A stretch of DNA of 64,000 bases from Flavobacterium tistrianum (lineage in GTDB: Bacteria; Bacteroidota; Bacteroidia; Flavobacteriales; Flavobacteriaceae): NCBI RefSeq assembly GCF_003254545.1, contig NZ_QJRH01000060.1, positions 62,001 through 126,000 of the forward strand. Reading direction: 5' to 3'. A program made the position numbers and the translations under genes. Below are positions 22,741 to 30,431 of the stretch, in pieces. Within the stretch, counting starts at the first letter, position 1; the number at the start of each line of letters is the position of its first letter. Under the pieces are notes generated by a model. It saw only the letters and a program-made list of their open reading frames with translations. It was not told the DNA's origin and searched no databases.

Positions 22741-24594
22741 TTAAAATTTAAGGTTTAAGTACAAATTAAAATTTCTTCCAGGCATTGGTCTGTATTCTAA
22801 ACTTTGATAAAATGTATTCCAAAGATTTAAGACCTGAAATCCTACTTTAAAAGAAGATAAAAGTTTAAAATCATAATCAATTCCGATATTTGATACATTG
22901 TAAGCATCAACAATTTTCTCAGGATCGTTGTCAGATTGTGTGTAGACAAAGCCATTATAAAGGAACTGATAATAGGCAGAAATGTTTTTTCTTGAATAGG
23001 CAACAGATGCCGTAACTTTATTGAAAGGAACAAAAAATAACTGTTTTTTGGTTTCAACATTTTCTGAAACTGTATAAGCATAAGTTGCATTTGCTGTCAA
23101 GTTGTTTTTTCCAAAACTTTTTTTCCAGCCCAATAATGTTTCAGCTCCATAGCTATTTACCTTGTCTGTATTTTGTGGCATCCAAATTCCATTTGTTCCA
23201 GGAACCCATCTTAGCAAATCTTTTATTTTCATGTAATAAAAGGTCTGCGATATATTAAAATTTTGAAAAGTAAAAACATTTCCTATTTCTGCCTGATAAG
23301 AACTTTCAGGTTTTAAGTTTGGATTTCCGCCTTCTTCCCAGTACAAATCATTGAAAGTTGGAATCCTGAAATTTCGTGATGCATTCAATTTCAAATTGTA
23401 TAGTTTTCCAAACTGATAAGAAGAACCAACTGAAAACAGAACAGGAGATTTATAATTGTCTGTAAATTCTTTACGGACGCCAAATTCATTTTTCCAGTTA
23501 GCTGAAGCGTCTTGTTTGACAAGTAAAGCTGCAGAACTTATTTCTCTCACATTATCGCCAAAACCAGAACCATATCCTTTAGTTCTATTATAGTCCAAAA
23601 TTCCGTTTACTTGCAATGATTTGAATACTTGATATCCTAAATCTGCTTTTGTAATAAAGCTTTCAGTTTTTCCGTAAGTATAAATGTTACTAGAATTATC
23701 TGCATAATACTGATAGTTCTCGAAAATATAAGCAGTTTTTAAATTGGTTGTAAACTTTCCAAAATTACCGTCATATTCTAATAAGTTCCGATTAAAGCCA
23801 TTGACATATTTGCTTTTCATTTCCGATTCGGAAACTAAAGAAGTATTTCTATCGGTATTTGAGCTTTGGGTGTATAATCTTAGGATGTTTTTTGCATTAA
23901 TTTTATAACCAGCATTGGCGCTTAGAGTAATAACATCATATTGCCCATTTTGATTCCAGCGCTGTTCGCCTTTCCAGTTGTACTGATTCAGATATTTATA
24001 ATCGTTAGTCGAACTGTTTTTCGAAAGTCCAATTTGAGCACTCCATTTTTTGTTAGAAATAGAAGTTTTGTAATTAACTCCAATTGTATTGAAACTGCCG
24101 TAGTCTAGTCTTAAATTATTCTCAAAACGATTAGAAAATAACAAATCGTTGTTTAAATGCACCGTCCCTCCAACTGCTCCGCTTCCGTAAATAACACTTC
24201 CACCGCCCGCTTTTACACTTATTGAATTGTAATCGGAACCCGAAATGGTATTAAAATCGGTGCTTCCGTTCATTTGGGAATTGATGTTAATTCCGTTCCA
24301 GATTACCGCTGTTTGAGAAGAAGTTGTTCCTCTAAAAGCTACCGTAGATAACATTCCACGCCCGTATTCTTTAAAGTAAATTGTAGAATTAAAGTTTAAT
24401 AAATCGGTTAAGAGAGCTTCATTTTTGCCAATAACAGAGTCATTTAGTTTTAAAACAGATTGTGAAACCGAATAGGATTTTAAATTTTTGTCTGAAACCA
24501 ATACTTCTTTGAGACTGGTAATAGAATCGTTTTGCGCCGAAATAATCTGGCACATTATAAAAAAACAAAAAGCAAAAAGTCGTTTTAAAGTCAT
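22741..24594 (-). CDS. btuB: TonB-dependent outer membrane receptor, BtuB-like (vitamin B12)
   Basis: The 617-residue receptor starts at the ATG at 24594, giving the signal peptide MTLKRLFAFCFFIMCQIISAQ. An in-frame extension to 24717 would read through the riboswitch and is rejected. After the signal come a plug domain (SLKEVLVSDKN..., VAFRGTTSSQTAVIWNGI, GSVIYGSGAVGGTVHL, about residues 30-160) and a 22-strand-type barrel ending in YLNLKF with C-terminal phenylalanine. It imports cobalamin or cobinamide through the outer membrane using TonB energy. The cobalamin riboswitch upstream and the BtuG-like gene 4 bp downstream support the B12 assignment strongly. Confidence 0.92.
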   Translation of the reverse strand: MTLKRLFAFCFFIMCQIISAQNDSITSLKEVLVSDKNLKSYSVSQSVLKLNDSVIGKNEALLTDLLNFNSTIYFKEYGRGMLSTVAFRGTTSSQTAVIWNGININSQMNGSTDFNTISGSDYNSISVKAGGGSVIYGSGAVGGTVHLNNDLLFSNRFENNLRLDYGSFNTIGVNYKTSISNKKWSAQIGLSKNSSTNDYKYLNQYNWKGEQRWNQNGQYDVITLSANAGYKINAKNILRLYTQSSNTDRNTSLVSESEMKSKYVNGFNRNLLEYDGNFGKFTTNLKTAYIFENYQYYADNSSNIYTYGKTESFITKADLGYQVFKSLQVNGILDYNRTKGYGSGFGDNVREISSAALLVKQDASANWKNEFGVRKEFTDNYKSPVLFSVGSSYQFGKLYNLKLNASRNFRIPTFNDLYWEEGGNPNLKPESSYQAEIGNVFTFQNFNISQTFYYMKIKDLLRWVPGTNGIWMPQNTDKVNSYGAETLLGWKKSFGKNNLTANATYAYTVSENVETKKQLFFVPFNKVTASVAYSRKNISAYYQFLYNGFVYTQSDNDPEKIVDAYNVSNIGIDYDFKLLSSFKVGFQVLNLWNTFYQSLEYRPMPGRNFNLYLNLKF

Positions 24595-24635
24595 AAATTC
24601 TTCACTCTTTTTCCCGAGAGTTCGATAAATTGTTA

Positions 24636-24812
24636 CAAAGGCAGGTCTCCTGGCTTGCGTCTTGCTGTTTACCTTCCCATTCGCCGTGGCGGAACAGTGG
24701 TTTGTAGTTAACAGCAAGCATTCGTTTAGAACTTAGCTTACAGTTGCGGGTACAGCTCAAGAATTTACTTGATTCCCTTTTAATGTGTTTTTAAATCAAA
24801 AACACAACCTTA
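24636..24812 (-). promoter_or_regulatory. Cobalamin riboswitch controlling btuB-btuG
   Basis: On the minus strand the leader contains the conserved elements in order: GGGAATCAAG, then GAGCTGTACCCGCAACTGTA, a GCCACGGCGAATGGGAAGG segment and the B12 box AGCCAGGAGACCTGCC ending near 24641. These define the adenosylcobalamin-binding RNA core. It lies 40-50 bases before the btuB start, so ligand binding probably hides the ribosome entry region or stops transcription, turning the transport genes off when B12 is plentiful. It is the only copy recognised in the window; the nearby cob and btuFCD genes have none. Confidence 0.95.
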
Positions 24813-24820
24813 ATTTGCTG

Positions 24821-24852
24821 CAAAGATAAAGTTAAAAATATTGATTATTCAA
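24821..24852 (-). promoter_or_regulatory. Predicted promoter for the riboswitch-btuB-btuG transcript
   Basis: TATCTTTG (24828-24821 on the minus strand) is a perfect TAnnTTTG, with a TTG 21 bases upstream (24852-24850). The RNA would start just before the riboswitch. Confidence 0.5.
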
Positions 24853-24892
24853 ATTTGTTTTGAGATTCATGAAAAATTATAAATTATTTGCA

Positions 24893-25426
24893 CTAAAAAT
24901 CGATTTTTATAACTTGTCCGAAATCAACTTTATTATTGAAAGCATCCTTTAAAGGCAGTGAACTCTGATGGCAGAGAATGCTTCTGATGATTCCGGCGTG
25001 AGCAACAATAACAATTGGTTGATTTGTTTTTGAAATGGTTTCAGATAAAAAATCACCAACTCTATCGTGCAGTTCGACAAAAGATTCTCCGTTTGAAACT
25101 TTTATGTTTACAAAATCTTCCATCCAAGGATTGAGTTCTTCCTGCGGAATTTCGTTCCAGCTTTTTAATTCCCAATCTCCAAAATTCATTTCTTTCAAAC
25201 GCTCGTCTTCCTGATAAGAAATGGTTTTAATATTTTTTTGAATGTGTTTTGCTAAAATAACACAACGCTTTAAAGGACTAGAGAATATAATTGCCTCTGA
25301 AGGAAGTTCACAAATAATTCTGTCAAAAATTTCATCAAATGGAACTGAAATATCAACATCTGATTGCCCGTAACAGATTCCTTTTTCGCAGATGGTTTCG
25401 GTATGACGAACTAGATAAATTTCCAT
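24893..25426 (-). CDS. cobC: Alpha-ribazole phosphatase (histidine phosphatase family)
   Basis: The 177-residue protein begins MEIYLVRHTET, the phosphohistidine motif of the histidine phosphatase superfamily. It also has IIFSSPLKRC (arginine/catalytic pocket), LKEMNFGDWE, and VIVAHAGIIRSIL with the second active-site histidine. CobC removes the phosphate from alpha-ribazole 5-phosphate or from adenosylcobalamin 5-phosphate at the end of nucleotide-loop assembly. Its start overlaps cobS by 16 bases, and cobT, bluB and cobU are just upstream, which supports this role over a general phosphoglycerate mutase. Confidence 0.88.
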   Translation of the reverse strand: MEIYLVRHTETICEKGICYGQSDVDISVPFDEIFDRIICELPSEAIIFSSPLKRCVILAKHIQKNIKTISYQEDERLKEMNFGDWELKSWNEIPQEELNPWMEDFVNIKVSNGESFVELHDRVGDFLSETISKTNQPIVIVAHAGIIRSILCHQSSLPLKDAFNNKVDFGQVIKIDF

Positions 25427-26196
25427 AAAAATAAAATGCTTAAGTAAAATACCACTTCACAAACCTGTTGAGTTGCTCCAAGACAATCTCCAGTATAACC
25501 GTCAATCCATTTCTGAAAATAGCGTGCTAAAAAATATCGTGTTATAAAAACAGGAATTATAGCCAGAAGAAATTTCAAATTGAAACAAGAAAATGCAATC
25601 AGAGGAACTAGACCAAAAAAGAAAGAGCCAAAAACTTCTTTCCAAGTATATTGTTTTGCAATTGGTTTGCTTTTGCTCGAAGCATCTTCACGAGAATATT
25701 CGTGTGTAAAAATAATACTTATTGCTGCCAGACGGCTTAATGAATGAGCAGAAATAAATAAGAGATAAACTAGTAAAATATTATTAGTGAAAAGTAAAAT
25801 TGATTCTGAAAGCAGTTTGAATTTTAATAGAAAAAGTAACACCAATCCGATTGCACCATAGGCGCCGATGGCACTATCTTTCATAATCATCAAGATTTTT
25901 TCTTTCGTCCAGCCTCCGCCGAATCCATCACAGACATCAGCGAATCCATCTTCGTGGAAAGCACCCGTTGTTAAAATAGAAGCAATAATTGCTAATATAA
26001 CAGCAATCTCCGTTGAAAGAAAAAATGAAAAAAGATAAAAGGTCAAAAAGGAAATACTACCAACAATCCATCCGATAAAAGGAAAATATCTTGTGGCTTT
26101 GTTTAAATAATCTGGATGATGCGTAATGTTTTTTGGACACGGAATTCTGGTGTAAAACATTAAGCAGGTGAAGAAAATGTGTAGTTCTTTTTTCAT
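25411..26196 (-). CDS. cobS: Adenosylcobinamide-GDP ribazoletransferase (cobalamin synthase)
   Basis: The 261-residue integral membrane enzyme joins adenosylcobinamide-GDP with alpha-ribazole (phosphate) to give cobalamin. The N-terminus has FFTCLMFYTRIP, the usual CobS start pattern. The catalytic metal motif GAFHEDGFADVCDGFGGG (about residues 77-94) and IGAYGAIGL follow, and there are several hydrophobic helices. It overlaps cobC by 16 bases, so the two are translationally coupled. A 102-bp palindromic element separates it from the bluB-cobT gene upstream, which might attenuate transcription into cobS-cobC. Confidence 0.93.
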   Translation of the reverse strand: MKKELHIFFTCLMFYTRIPCPKNITHHPDYLNKATRYFPFIGWIVGSISFLTFYLFSFFLSTEIAVILAIIASILTTGAFHEDGFADVCDGFGGGWTKEKILMIMKDSAIGAYGAIGLVLLFLLKFKLLSESILLFTNNILLVYLLFISAHSLSRLAAISIIFTHEYSREDASSKSKPIAKQYTWKEVFGSFFFGLVPLIAFSCFNLKFLLAIIPVFITRYFLARYFQKWIDGYTGDCLGATQQVCEVVFYLSILFLWKFI

Positions 26197-26221
26197 TTAT
26201 ATAATTAGTTTGTCATTTAGT

Positions 26222-26323
26222 TTGTCATTTCGACGAAGGAGAAATCATACAAGATATTCCGTAAAGAGAATCGCCAATCTTTGTAGAATTTCTAGTGTGA
26301 TTTCTCCTTCGTCGAAATGACAA
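26222..26323. repeat. 104-bp-type palindromic intergenic element, copy B
   Basis: This is the most symmetrical copy: the first 26 bases, starting TTGTCATTTCGACGAAGGAG, are a perfect inverted repeat of the last 26. The core includes CCAATCTTTGTAGAA, in the orientation opposite to copies A and D. A 12-bp duplicate of AGTTTGTCATTT immediately precedes it (26208-26219). It lies between bluB-cobT and cobS within the minus-strand cobalamin cluster. Confidence 0.8.
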
Positions 26324-26373
26324 AAATCAGAATAAATCACTATGTGACATAATTGTTTTTTAGAAATACAAAA

Positions 26374-28053
26374 CTATTTCCTACTTATACCCGCACTTTC
26401 AAAACTTGCCATTTCATTCAAAAAGGCCTCAGCCGATTTTAAAATTGGAAAAGCAACAGCGCAACCCGTTCCTTCTCCCAAGCGTAAATCAAGATTTAAA
26501 ATAGGTTTTGCTCCTAAATAATTTAGCAATTCTGAATGTGCTTTTTCGGCAGAACAATGGCAGAAAATAGCATTTTGTTTGATATTCGGATTTATTTTAA
26601 AAGCAATCAAATATGCAACAGTACAAATGAAACCGTCAACAAGAATCAGCATTTTATTTTCAAAAGCTTCGAGCATTGCGCCAGACATTTGAAGAATTTC
26701 AAAACCTCCAAAATAGGAGAGTTGCGATAGTATTTCGGCTTGACCGGAATAACTTTCAATTGCTTTTTTGAGTAAATTTTGTTTTAAGATCAGTTTTTCA
26801 TTTTCGACTCCAGTTCCTTTTCCGACACAATCTTCAATAGGAAAATCGGTTAAAATACTCATTAAAACAGAAGCTGTAGAAGTATTTCCAATTCCCATTT
26901 CGCCAAAACCAATACAGTTTGAACCAGATTTTGCGATATTTTCAACAATCGATTTTCCTTTCTCAAAACATAACTGGACTTCAGATTCGCTCATTGCGGG
27001 AACGTGTAGAAATGACTGAGTTCCTTTGGCAATTTTTGCATCGATTAATTTTGCGTTGGTTGGAAAATCATAATTAACGCCCGAGTCTACAATCGATAAT
27101 TCGATATTATTTTGATTACAGAAAACGTTTATAGCTGCGCCACCATCCAGAAAATTATTAACCATTTGTCGCGTAACATCCTGCGGATAATCACTTACGC
27201 CATGAATTGCAATTCCGTGATCTGCAGCAAAAACTACAATATTAGGTTTTACGATTTTCGGATTCAAAGTTTCAAAAACCGTTGCCATTTGAAAAGCCAA
27301 TGCTTCCAAAGTTCCTAAAGAACCAACAGGTTTAGTTTTCGAATCTATTTTGTCTTGTAAAAGAGTATAGAAATCGGACTTATCATGGATTTTGCTTTCT
27401 GATTTTGAATTGAAAGAAGAAACATTTATTTGATGAATTTCTTTAATTTCAGTGCAAATAGGAGCTTCCGATTTTTGTTTCCAATGCAATTGCTGCAGCA
27501 TTGGCTGATTGTTATAATTGGTAGCTGGTTTCCCGATGCAGAAATAACCAAGCGGTTCTATATTTTCGGGTAAATCAAGGATTTTTTTAAACTGATAATA
27601 GTTGAGAATCGAAACCCAGCCCATTCCGTAACCTTGTTCTGTTAGCGAAAGCCAGATATTCTGCGCCGCACAAACCGAACTGAATTTCACTGCTTCGTTA
27701 CTGCCAATTGTGCCAATCGTAAATTGATTGAGAACCGAGCGATCATAAGCAATTATAAGTCCAATTGGAGCTTCTTCAATTGCTTCGAGTTTTAGCGATC
27801 TGTAAAGTTCTTTTTGTTCTGGATTGTCGGTAAGTTCTTCAGCTTTTTTATTGTAATCTAAAAAAAGCTTTTTAATAGACGTTTTAACCTCATGAGATTT
27901 AATGAGATAATATCTTGTAGCATCAGTCAGTCCCACAGACGGAGCCCAATGTCCTGCTTGCAAAGCTTTTTCAATTACGTAATGAGGAACTTCATCGGCT
28001 GTAAAATGTCGTGTGTCGCGGCGTGATTTTAATATATCGTCTAAATGGCTCAT
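26374..28053 (-). CDS. BluB-CobT fusion: dimethylbenzimidazole synthase plus nicotinate-nucleotide:DMB phosphoribosyltransferase
   Basis: One 559-residue frame encodes two enzymes of lower-ligand synthesis. Residues 1 to about 200 form a nitroreductase-like BluB domain (SRRDTRHFTADEVP, WAPSVGL, EEAPIGLIIAYDRS, GMGWVSILN) that makes 5,6-dimethylbenzimidazole from reduced FMN. Residues about 225-555 form CobT (KPVGSLGTLE, FAADHGIA, GFGEMGIGNTSTAS, LRLGEGTGCAVAFP with the catalytic glutamate), which converts it to alpha-ribazole phosphate. A short linker joins them, so the intermediate could be handed over directly. In the BluB part the usual QPW after APSVG is replaced by DAT. The start is the ATG at 28053; a TTG two codons earlier is less likely. 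cobU lies upstream. Confidence 0.93.
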   Translation of the reverse strand: MSHLDDILKSRRDTRHFTADEVPHYVIEKALQAGHWAPSVGLTDATRYYLIKSHEVKTSIKKLFLDYNKKAEELTDNPEQKELYRSLKLEAIEEAPIGLIIAYDRSVLNQFTIGTIGSNEAVKFSSVCAAQNIWLSLTEQGYGMGWVSILNYYQFKKILDLPENIEPLGYFCIGKPATNYNNQPMLQQLHWKQKSEAPICTEIKEIHQINVSSFNSKSESKIHDKSDFYTLLQDKIDSKTKPVGSLGTLEALAFQMATVFETLNPKIVKPNIVVFAADHGIAIHGVSDYPQDVTRQMVNNFLDGGAAINVFCNQNNIELSIVDSGVNYDFPTNAKLIDAKIAKGTQSFLHVPAMSESEVQLCFEKGKSIVENIAKSGSNCIGFGEMGIGNTSTASVLMSILTDFPIEDCVGKGTGVENEKLILKQNLLKKAIESYSGQAEILSQLSYFGGFEILQMSGAMLEAFENKMLILVDGFICTVAYLIAFKINPNIKQNAIFCHCSAEKAHSELLNYLGAKPILNLDLRLGEGTGCAVAFPILKSAEAFLNEMASFESAGISRK

Positions 28054-28070
28054 TTTCAAAAATCAATAAC

Positions 28071-28207
28071 AATTTCAAAAATCAATGTCAATTTGAATCT
28101 CAAAATTTTTTAGTCCTTGTAAAGTTAAAGCATTCGCTTTGGAATCAGAATTAATATTTTATTAAATAAAAAAGAAAGCTAGATAAAGGATATTGATTTT
28201 TGAAATT
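28071..28207. repeat. Inverted repeat in the bluB-cobT/cobU gap
   Basis: AATTTCAAAAATCAAT (28071-28086) is the exact reverse complement of 28192-28207; a second pair, TCAATAACAA and TTGTTATTGA, lies beside it. It is AT-rich, with no T-run terminator form. Function is unknown. Confidence 0.5.
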
Positions 28208-28226
28208 GTCATTGTTATTGAAATTT

Positions 28227-28736
28227 TTAACCTTTTATTTTAACTGGAATTCCAGAAATCATCAATACAACTTGATCTGCATTTGCAGCAAGAAACTGAT
28301 TCATCCAACCTTGAAGTTCAACGAATTTTCTTCCTATGTGCGTTTCTGCATGAACACCCATACCGATTTCATTTGTTACAATAATGATATTCGCATTTTC
28401 GTGTTTTGCAATGGCAAGAAATTCTTTTTTAGCTCCTTCCAGACTTAAATCTACATCATTTTTGGTATCAATGAAAAAATTGGTCAGCCAAAGCGTTACG
28501 CAGTCAATTAAGGCCGTTTTTCCAGAGAAATCAATTTCACTTAGATATTTCTCTTTCTCAATATTGGTCCAATGTTCGTCTCTTTCTTTTTGATGGCGAT
28601 CAATTCGATTTTGGAAGTCATCATCCCATTTTCGGGCAGTTGCTACATATAACGGTGAGTTGGAAAGTTCTAAAGCAAGTTTCTGCGCATAACCACTTTT
28701 TCCCGAGCGCTCACCACCAGTTATTAAATAAATCAT
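28227..28736 (-). CDS. cobU: Adenosylcobinamide kinase/adenosylcobinamide-phosphate guanylyltransferase
   Basis: The 169-residue protein has the P-loop GGERSGKSGYAQ (residues 7-18), the second conserved VATARKWDDDFQNRIDRH segment with the guanylylated histidine region, IDCVTLWLTNFF, and IIVTNEIGMGVHAE. CobU/CobP phosphorylates adenosylcobinamide and then attaches GMP, providing one substrate of CobS. It is the first gene of the salvage cluster cobU, bluB-cobT, cobS, cobC on the minus strand. Corrin-ring synthesis genes are not in the window, so the cluster fits salvage of imported cobinamide. Confidence 0.94.
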   Translation of the reverse strand: MIYLITGGERSGKSGYAQKLALELSNSPLYVATARKWDDDFQNRIDRHQKERDEHWTNIEKEKYLSEIDFSGKTALIDCVTLWLTNFFIDTKNDVDLSLEGAKKEFLAIAKHENANIIIVTNEIGMGVHAETHIGRKFVELQGWMNQFLAANADQVVLMISGIPVKIKG

Positions 28737-28740
28737 TTTT

Positions 28741-28831
28741 TATTAATTATGAGTTATGAGTTTTGTTTGGCAATTTATAAATTAAATTACGAGCTATTCA
28801 TTCATAACTCATAATTTATAATTCATAACTC
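28741..28831. repeat. Inverted arrays of ATTATGAGTTATGAGTT-type sequence
   Basis: ATTATGAGTTATGAG near 28746 and the reverse form TTCATAACTCATAATTTATAATTCATAACTCC near the other end can fold into an AT-rich hairpin. A related block lies at 33660-33690. No gene is seen. Confidence 0.45.
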
Positions 28832-29194
28832 CTAATAAGGGCAATGTCGGCAGTTATTCCCACAGCAGGTTCCTCTTTTTAGGTGAAACCAAGCTTTAAA
28901 AACATAATTGCCATTTTCGATATAATAGTCAATTCCTTCAATTAAATTGTCAGTTTTGGGTAAAAGCATTGCCTTATTATTAAGTGCCTTTTTTGGAGTT
29001 AGGGTTTCAATATAAGCGTCAATTTTATCTTCGCAGGCTTCTTTAAAACATGCAGGGCATAGACAATCGCCTCCTTCTGAAAGATTGAAAATAGGAGGGT
29101 AATCATTACACCAGCATTTATTTTCAGGTGAAATGTCTCCGCATGAAAAAGCGGCTTCACAACTAGAGCAAATTTTTGTTTTTGGCGCACTCAT
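28832..29194 (-). CDS. Cysteine-rich CWC plus DUF5522 protein
   Basis: The 120-residue protein carries two metal-binding-like modules. The N-terminal module (residues about 7-50) is a cysteine-rich CWC motif (CSSCEAAFSCG, CWCNDYPP, CLCPACFKEAC). The C-terminal module (about 83-120) is DUF5522 (EGIDYYIENGNYVFKAWFHL, GTCCGNNCRHCPY). Together they supply at least 12 cysteines, suggesting zinc or an iron-sulfur site. Function is unknown. It lies between cobU and the divergent BtuF-like gene, but nothing links it firmly to B12. Confidence 0.8.
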   Translation of the reverse strand: MSAPKTKICSSCEAAFSCGDISPENKCWCNDYPPIFNLSEGGDCLCPACFKEACEDKIDAYIETLTPKKALNNKAMLLPKTDNLIEGIDYYIENGNYVFKAWFHLKRGTCCGNNCRHCPY

Positions 29195-29287
29195 TAAATA
29201 AAAGGCTTTTGTTTAAATTTGTACGAATAAAGGTAAACAAAAAAAATAGAAATTGATTTACCTTTGTGCCCACACAAAACACAAAAT

Positions 29288-30430
29288 ATGAAATATTTTT
29301 TCCATAAATTACCAGTCGTTTTTTTGCTTCTTTTAGTAATTAGCTGTAAAAAAAATGAAACGCAAGCTATTGTAAAATCTGATGTTGCGACAGAAAGTAT
29401 TCAATATGCATATGGACTTTCAATTGTAAAAAACGAAGGCTATTCAATTGTAAATGTGAGCAATCCGTGGCCAAATGCTAAGGAGAAATTCACTTACATT
29501 TTAGAAGAAAAAGACGTACAAATTCCAGACAGTTTAAAAAAATATCCGTCAATAAAAGTTCCATTAGAAAGTGTTGTGGTAACTTCGACAACCAATATTC
29601 CGTTTCTGGAAATGCTCGAAGTGGAGAATAAATTGGTCGGATTTCCACATACCGATTATATTTCTTCAGAAAAAACACGTGCATTAATTGACAAAGGTTC
29701 TGTGAAAAACGTTGGACAAAATGAAAAACTGAACATCGAACAATTAATAGAATTGTCACCAGATTTGATTGTGACGTTTGGTGTCGATAATAATAATCCG
29801 ATGTTGGATAATTTGAAGAAAAGTGGTTTAAAAATACTTATTCAAGGTGATTGGATGGAGCAGTCTCCATTAGGAAAAGCCGAGTGGATTAAACTTTACG
29901 GCGCTTTGTTTGGTAAAGAAGACAAAGCAAAAGAGCTTTTTGATAAAATCGTAGAAAGCTATAATCAGGCTAAAAAGTTAGTTATAGATAAACCTGCAAC
30001 TTCAAAAGTTTTATACGGTTCTATGTACGAAGATGTTTGGTATGTTGCCAAAGGAAATAGTTGGGTGGCGCAGTTTATGAAAGATGCAAAATCAAATTAT
30101 TTATGGGCTGACTTACAAGGAACGGGAAGTGAAGGATTATCTTTTGAAAAGGTGTTGGATAAAGCGAAAACGGCTAATGTTTGGATTGCTTCAGGATCTT
30201 TTAAAAGTTTGGATGAACTGCAAAAAGCGAATCCGCATTACTCAGAATTTGATGCTTTCAAAAATAAGATGGTATATAATTTTGAAGGAAAGCTTGGAGC
30301 AACAGGAGGAACAGTTTATTATGAATTGGCACCAAGCCGTCCAGATTTAGTTTTAAAAGATTATATCAAGATTTTTCATCCCGATTTATTGACGGGCTAC
30401 GAATTTACTTTTGCATCAAAACTGAATTAA
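29288..30430 (+). CDS. BtuF-like substrate-binding lipoprotein of an ABC importer
   Basis: The 380-residue lipoprotein (ATG at 29288; an upstream in-frame TTG at 29264 is unlikely) has a signal ending LLVISC. A helical-backbone binding fold follows (Peripl_BP_2): VVTSTTNIPFLEMLEVENKLVGF, IELSPDLIVTFGVDN and the C-terminal half from about 200. Such proteins bind B12, haem or siderophores and deliver them to a FecCD permease. KKNE after the cysteine lacks the surface-export signal, so it works in the periplasm. It heads an operon with permease and ATPase genes next to the cobalamin genes, making B12/cobinamide the likely cargo. No riboswitch was seen; TACCTTTG at 29259-29266 may be its -7 element. 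Confidence 0.88.
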   Translation: MKYFFHKLPVVFLLLLVISCKKNETQAIVKSDVATESIQYAYGLSIVKNEGYSIVNVSNPWPNAKEKFTYILEEKDVQIPDSLKKYPSIKVPLESVVVTSTTNIPFLEMLEVENKLVGFPHTDYISSEKTRALIDKGSVKNVGQNEKLNIEQLIELSPDLIVTFGVDNNNPMLDNLKKSGLKILIQGDWMEQSPLGKAEWIKLYGALFGKEDKAKELFDKIVESYNQAKKLVIDKPATSKVLYGSMYEDVWYVAKGNSWVAQFMKDAKSNYLWADLQGTGSEGLSFEKVLDKAKTANVWIASGSFKSLDELQKANPHYSEFDAFKNKMVYNFEGKLGATGGTVYYELAPSRPDLVLKDYIKIFHPDLLTGYEFTFASKLN

Positions 30431-30431
30431 A

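Noticed and set aside
24595..24717. N-terminal extension of the BtuB frame by 41 codons
   Set aside because: This stretch is the B12 box end of the riboswitch and its downstream leader; the signal peptide begins at the ATG at 24594.
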